From Sycon ciliatum (lineage: Eukaryota > Porifera > Calcarea > Leucosolenida > Sycettidae), in NCBI RefSeq assembly GCF_964019385.1, contig NC_088645.1, positions 18,869,180 to 18,933,179 on the forward strand: 64,000 nucleotides of DNA. The letters are read 5' to 3'. The notes under the pieces were generated by a model that was given only the letters and a program-made list of their open reading frames with translations, did no database searches and was not told the origin of the DNA. A program made the position numbers and the translations under genes. Within the stretch, counting starts at the first letter, position 1, and each line of letters begins with the position of its first letter. Of this stretch, positions 59,501 through 64,000 are shown piece by piece.

Positions 59501-60445
59501 GGTGTCGGTGGCACGTGCATATATGGATGAGGCAAGCACTGATTGTGAACAACGAGAAAGAAGGCTGAAGGGAACGGAATTCAACAAAGAAAGTAACACA
59601 ATCAACATTCAAAGACCTAGACGATCAACGGCTAATTATTCAATGAATTATTACAGTACTGGAGATCAAGCACCGGCGAGGACACTGGGAACACAAGATT
59701 TAACAACAACAACAACAATAACAACAACAACAACAACAACAATGGTAACAAGTTGCCATCAAGATCAAAGGAGGAGTCAACGAACAGAGGTGAAACAACG
59801 TCAAACGAGCCTGGGACCGATCAGTGTTGATGAGGAGAATGACACGGAGGACGACACTGAGGACGAGTTGGGAGATGAACGGAGGACGAGGTTGCGGTTG
59901 TTGGAGACGAGGAATCTGATGGTGATTGTGATCGTAAGAAGTCTGCCGTTTTTCTTCACTTGTTGTCTCACCCTAAGTGTCTGCAGGTGTATGATGATTT
60001 TAGTTTTTCTGTTCTTTGTCGTGCACGGTATGCTAGTCAGTTGAAAGTACTTGAGGCTGTTTGTATTCGTTTGCATAAGCCTGATCTTTGTAAGCAGAAG
60101 AAACATGTAGGTGCGTTAAAATTGTTTTCGTAGGTGCACAGCATGATTGTTTGTCTCACTACACAGTTTTAGCGTTATAATTATTAGTTTTTCACCCACC
60201 GTTGCACTTAGCTCTCACTTCACTGCTATTGTCTCACCTTCCCTCTTTCTATTTTGGCACTGTATTTTGTTCTCGTAACACATCATTGAATGTATATTTA
60301 ATCATTGTTCAGCATGGTTACTTTTCAGTCACGACTTTCCACTGATGAATGTGACAAGAAAATTAATTCTGGTAAACTTTCATGACTTCGTTGTAGTGTG
60401 GCGATGACTGCAGAATTTGTTCTTTTTATTGCTATTATAAAATTA
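56534..60445 (-). mobile_element. Penelope-like element with a head-to-head inverted partial copy
   Basis: The minus strand encodes a Penelope-like RT (PRLYGLPKIHKPNCPLRPI; DGVAMGSPLGPVLANVFV; HVRFVDDSF) followed by a GIY-YIG-like nuclease part (YGSRYVGRTLQHLNARIKQH) and a low-complexity C-terminal region with a poly-Thr tract. The long open frame runs from 59277 to 56845. Bases 56534-57792 and 59187-60445 are inverted near-identical copies (3' parts), so a second, 5'-truncated copy points the other way. The main copy's own 5' part is missing: its first 27-30 codons are antisense of the partner copy. A one-base difference near 59880 shifts the partner's frame. Near-identity means a recent event. 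Sits in intron 3 of B2 and is absent from B1. Confidence 0.85.
56845..59277 (-). CDS. Penelope-like RT / GIY-YIG open reading frame (810 codons, 5'-truncated)
   Basis: An uninterrupted frame. RT landmarks lie in the first half: PKIHK at about residues 90-95, the SFDVVSLFTHVP catalytic-Asp block, GSPLGP, FVDDSF, and KLPFLDVLV. GIY-YIG-like residues (YGSRYVGRT, Arg and His of NARIKQH) lie at about residues 475-500. Basic (RPKRGRPPKNP) and acidic (ENDTEDDTEDELGDE) patches and poly-Thr follow. The first ATG lies in the inverted partner sequence, so the N-terminus is not native; the region that normally precedes the RT core in Penelope-like proteins is short. The nuclease would nick target DNA and the RT copy the template, if active. 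Confidence 0.75.
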   Translation of the reverse strand: MEALLPMTEIVLTMAVAEGSSVACRVLVAVLLEDMSKFVQLGPVSTHDNTVRVEKKLNSFLKRLKENKQISEEEFFKMRPIGSVRPRLYGLPKIHKPNCPLRPILSMVASPQYNISKWLCGWLDIVQTFYCKHTVKDTFEFIDVLRSHPVPASAHMCSFDVVSLFTHVPLEETINICLDVLYRNDEVDTPWISETAFRELMLLVTTGVEFSFGDIMYGQVDGVAMGSPLGPVLANVFVGYCESLIAEQLWPALHVRFVDDSFTWFDSLEDSQIFLGILNDLHPSIRFTCEHEQANKLPFLDVLVEKYSQGTVTSVYRKPTFTGQYIMFDSYCSYQYKVNLVRNLVDRAERICSSSKLAEELDFLKSVFLKNGYPDDLLKELMSERLDKKEKRFGPDKCPTYLSLPWKGNLSLSMSRLVRKIVQQTYYAVHFVPVFTTVRAFTVRKDVLPTQLASKLVYQFECRQYGSRYVGRTLQHLNARIKQHVPLHMLTGSARALRPKRGRPPKNPRPQPSLAQFPSSAIVPPLPVSRALESGNGHIVTTTQCTITMQDNTPQQHSAQDQSGRCDEVMPSSPSHASLPLPPPEPPPTCIIGGAGAESVVSVARAYMDEASTDCEQRERRLKGTEFNKESNTINIQRPRRSTANYSMNYYSTGDQAPARTLGTQDLTTTTTITTTTTTTMVTSCHQDQRRSQRTEVKQRQTSLGPISVDEENDTEDDTEDELGDETEDEVAVVGDEESDGDCDRKKSAVFLHLLSHPKCLQVYDDFSFSVLCRARYASQLKVLEAVCIRLHKPDLCKQKKHVGALKLFS

Positions 60446-60665
60446 TTAATAATACTTGTAATAATAATGACAGTTCGCATATCACTCATTGCATGAGGTC
60501 AGCGCATCCGTTAAAAATTTCGGGCCAAGCAGCTATATCAGAAGCAGATTGCACAGCATCCAGAAGCGACAGATTAATGCATTGTTAGTCTTTCTTGAAA
60601 ACGTCGATCCATCTAAGACGTGGTCGTTCTCGGGGTCGTCGTATATCTGTTGTGTTGATTGACAT
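60446..60665 (-). mobile_element. LINE 3' tail fragment
   Basis: The minus strand encodes RRPRERPRLRWIDVFKKD, a stop, then DAVQSASDIAAWPEIF, the RxRPxxRWxDxxxxD ... AxDxxxW signature of a LINE C-terminus. The 3' end is a TTATTA-type run at about 60446-60470, directly beside the Penelope-like element. Absent from the B1 unit. Confidence 0.65.
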
Positions 60666-61363
60666 TCATAGCTATATTTAAAGTAATACCTCCACGTAGA
60701 TTTTTTGTAAGTTACCAAAAATCACTTGTTCGTAGTTACAATGTAAAAAATGTTTCACAGCTGACATCGAACACAACTTCATCCCTTTGTTCTTTTCGTA
60801 TCCCAGGTGCTACAAGGCTCGGAAGGTCAAATACTAGTCAGTCTTCCAGTACAAGGAACCTGGTCGAAGATGCACAGCTACACACCAGTATGGTTCCAGC
60901 CAGAACCTCAGAGCTTGTTACCACATCATTTCAATCCGCCGCACTCACTACCATTGCCGACACCACAGTGGGCGCGGCGGCTAATCCTGTTGTTCTTCTT
61001 GCTGCATCCGTGTCCGGTGCTATAGTGGGGACTGCGATTCTGTTCAGCATCACGTTCTTGGTTCTGCGCAAGACATGTCCGTCACGCAACGCAGATCCGA
61101 CTGAGGATAAGCACTTGCGTCATGGAGCCAATCCTCCTTACACCATTGATCGCTATACCAGTTCAGGTCGGCGAAAGAGTCCCGCTCAACCACAGGTTTC
61201 CAACTTGGAATTGAAAGCCAGTCCTCCGAATCCAGTCATGCCTCACAGCGAGAGTGCCGTTCTTAGGTCGTCGTGTGCATGGCACGTGGAGCCCACTGAA
61301 TGTAGGGCTTACGGATGCACTGACCAGCAGCCAGAAGAAGCAATCTATTACGAAATACCTTGA

Positions 61364-64000
61364 AAGGAACGTGCATGTCTTTAGTTTCTCCATTCATGCA
61401 GAATTCCGGACCCTGTAAATCAACTTAACTTTAAATCTGGTTCCCAATCCGGATCTACAAGTATGCTACTATTCTCCTTTGCTACATGCATGTATTTCGT
61501 ACTGCACCTACTAAAGTGGCGCTATTGTGGAATTTTCACAGCCTCAAAGGTTGTTGTATGACAATGGCTTTTCACACCCTTAAAAAAGCTTACTTTTGCC
61601 CAGAATATTGTTTTGATATAGTACCGAAAGCTGCGATAGCAAATTGCGCGACACCATTAGTACACATACTTGAATGGACTTGTTTTCCTCCAGCCTATTT
61701 TTACATCATCTCAGACTGTTTTAGGTGAGCATTCCATTCACGAACACACTCATTCGTAGGGTTCAACTTTCCTCTAGAGATGTCGTGAATGTTTGGATAG
61801 AACATTCTTAAGCATTGATGTTCATGAGATACATGTAGTTCGTGGAGTATAGTATGTGCCGTTGTCGAATAGAGATGACCTCCCTGCATAGCTTGGATAA
61901 CCCGTCCAGACATGGTTTGTGAAATCGCACACTATACAGCGCTGCGAAGTGCACAGAGGACCTAACGCCTCAGAAAACAGATTATAATTATGTATACAGT
62001 TTCCCAGCTGCTATTTTCTTCCCCGAACCCTAGGCACTGCGTGCGTGCGGCCTTGATTATTATTAGCTAACTTCGCACTGTTACACCTTGCTTGGTTTCT
62101 TGCGCCCTACTATATACTATACATATTTGTCAGGTGAATTATTCTTTTACTTGAAGGAAAGATACAAACGGGAAAATTCTGAAACAAAATATTAATATTT
62201 TCTGTCGCCACAACGATTCGAACTAGGCCCCTTCGTCTGAGGCCAGCGATGCGTGTAAATTGCAAAATCCTATTCAAGATCACATCCCATGACGAGCCTG
62301 TGGTTGACAAAACAGCTTTCCGAAGGAATATTAGCAGTAACCATACTTTAAGTATCCGCATTCACCGATTTGACTGGGCAGAAGTCGCGGTGCAGGGCTA
62401 ACTTGTGAGTCTTCCGCTAGTTGGTCGAACATTTGTGTGTGTCCCCTAACCACTAAATAACTAGCTTCATTTCAGCCATTCGCACATTAAAAATCATTAG
62501 ACCTCAATACACATACTCTAGCACGGTCTCTTTGGTGCCTAGGTTTCCTCAACAGATTTGAAGTACGGTCATTAGTTTATATACATTTTTGCTTGCTTTA
62601 ATTATCATGAATATAAGCCTATTATACATGGACTGGAGTCTTCGAAATGCGTTTTTAAATATGGAGAACTTCGGTTTGATTTGTTTAAAAAGACTTTCCG
62701 CATTGGGTTTGACCCGGTGAAAACAGAAACCCCATTCATTGTTTGGAAGATTAAATTCATGGCAAGACATTTCAGAAACTGGTAAAGTGATCATGGGACC
62801 ACTATGGGTGGAACTGGGAGTCTCAACATAAAGATTAGCTCTCTCTGCCGTTCTCTCTGTCTCTCTTGTTCTTTCTGTATCTCTCTCTGTTTCTCTTGTT
62901 CTTTCTGTCTCTCTCTCTATTTCTCTCTGTTTCTGTCTCTCTCTCAGTCTTCTCTCTAGATATCTCTGTCCCTCTCTGCCCCTCTCTCTCTATCTCTTTC
63001 TGTCTCTTTCTGTCTCTCTGTCTCTGTCTGCTTATGGCTGTCTCTGTCTCTGTCTCCCTTATTCCGTCTCTCCCTGCTCGCCATGTGTGAATGGTTATGC
63101 CTGTGGTGTTCACCGTGAGCTCTGATAGCGGCAGTAATAATTTTTGTGAACTGAAATCAAGCTTGTTTTGCATGTGTCCGTATATACCATTGTATAATAT
63201 AATTAATACTGTTATCTCGGTAATGCGTGATGTACTCTAGTTCGGGAAAGGATATGTCGTTGCTGAACATCTTGCCAGACATTACCTTTACTTGCAGATG
63301 CACACAAATTTGCGCCACCTTCAACTGTTCAGCATTCGGTGATGCCACAAAAGTGCGTCAATGGAGTTTTAAATTGACTGCTGGTACGTGCTCAGTCCTG
63401 TACAGCGTCAGACATGCCGAACAGCAGCTTGCACACATTTGGAATTGCATTGGTAATCAAAGGGTGAAGAAGAGTATAACGAGTTCAGGTCGCGACTAAT
63501 TTGACGCGAAATCTACCACAAACCTTCCCGCTGGCATGGTCTTGTGAATGCCTTACATCCGAAGTGTCTAGTCTAGCCTGGCTAACATCCGAACGCCTGC
63601 AGACAATCACAAATACAGAAGTGGCCAAACGAAGCACGTTTGACTAGTTTAGACTATGTATGCTTGTTTTGGCAGATCGCGTACTGAACAATGGTCTGCA
63701 GAAACATTGCAGGGCAGATATGCCAAATCACCGTTCTCCCCACCCATAAACTGCAGTGGTTCAACTCGTAACTAACGTCGACTTCACACATTAACCATGG
63801 AATTTAGGCCGAATCAAGCTGTAACATGGAGTTTTTTAGTCATCGTCAGACTGTTGGCCCTGCCCTCGTTCCATGGAGCACATAGTTTGTCAATTTAAAG
63901 TGTCCTAACCCGCATTGTAACGTGCTCACGAATGTTGAAATGTCCAGTAAAAGACATTGTGACTGGATAGAAATACTGCGTTGTCAGGAGTAGAATTGAT
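61364..64000. other. Duplicated 3' flank of B2, cut by window edge
   Basis: Co-linear with 31700-34600: contains SINE-like copy 2 (about 62140-62290, minus), the empty site of the MITE (near 62615-62630) and a CT-rich repeat (about 62838-63070). A second copy of gene C would be expected about 190 bases past the right edge. Confidence 0.75.

Larger units (their letters stand above)
54986..61363 (+). pseudogene. B2, frameshifted and TE-interrupted duplicate of receptor-like gene B1
   Basis: Exon equivalents 54986..55533, 56083..56211 and 60807..61363 align with exons 2-4 of B1. Exon 2 is 548 nt against 543 in B1; the 5-nt difference near 55410 shifts the frame and gives an early stop (at 55440). 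The half-EGF exon (DINEC ... CVNTMGSFKC), the GC donor (AAG|GCAAGT) and the last exon with span and C-terminal YYEIP are intact. No exon equivalent to B1 exon 1 is found, because homology starts only near 54920. Intron 3 is enlarged by a Penelope-like element and a LINE piece. Splicing from another start that skips exon 2 cannot be excluded. Confidence 0.75.

Noticed and set aside
62866-63090. Ser/Leu/Phe-rich membrane protein frame
   Set aside because: It is the translation of a CT-rich simple repeat, as is the equivalent at about 33450.

Overview
The window is animal nuclear DNA, most likely from an invertebrate. The genes carry spliceosomal introns (GT-AG, plus one GC-AG pair) and single-pass receptor-like proteins with calcium-binding-EGF pieces. 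The repeats are of animal type: LINEs, BEL/Pao, a Ty3-like element, a Penelope-like element, MITEs and a tRNA-headed SINE. Frequent acatgta words and abundant small inverted-repeat elements would fit a sponge or another early-branching animal, but I cannot fix the taxon from sequence alone.

Layout. Bases 1-5,800 are gene-poor, with decayed LINE pieces and a TTAA-flanked MITE. Bases 5,830-17,145 form one large inverted-repeat element with matching short ends and an ATAATA target duplication; its left arm is split by a full-length but broken BEL/Pao element and its right arm by a 5'-truncated LINE. From about 20 kb to the right edge lies a cluster of related receptor-like loci: A (minus, 20,019-22,490), F (minus tail exon, 25,154-26,940), B1 (plus, 28,853-31,699), C (plus, 34,788-36,811), pseudogene D1 (about 37,690-38,948), D2 (plus, 45,304-49,318), relic E (about 51,150-51,811) and B2 (54,986-61,363, frameshifted). 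Between them are a small Ty3-like LTR element, LINE fragments, CA-rich minisatellites, MITEs and a SINE.

The receptor family. Loci A, B1, C and D2 can each be modelled with the same plan: a tiny ATG exon (25-46 nt), a phase-1 intron, an exon of 498-543 nt that completes the signal peptide and encodes a Cys-containing ectodomain, an optional half-EGF (four Cys), a Ser/Thr-rich stalk, one membrane span and a cytoplasmic tail with tyrosine motifs of ITIM, YxxM or Src-SH2 type. The ectodomains share spaced cysteines but differ strongly in sequence. I do not recognise the ectodomain family. Segmental duplication (B1 unit 29.4-34.6 kb to B2 unit 54.9-64 kb; D1 to D2), pseudogenes and fast divergence suggest a young, expanding surface-recognition gene cluster. 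An allorecognition or innate-immune role is inference only.

The duplicated segments act as natural before/after pairs: a MITE in B1, a Penelope-like element plus a LINE in B2, and the LTR element beside D1 are each missing from the other copy.
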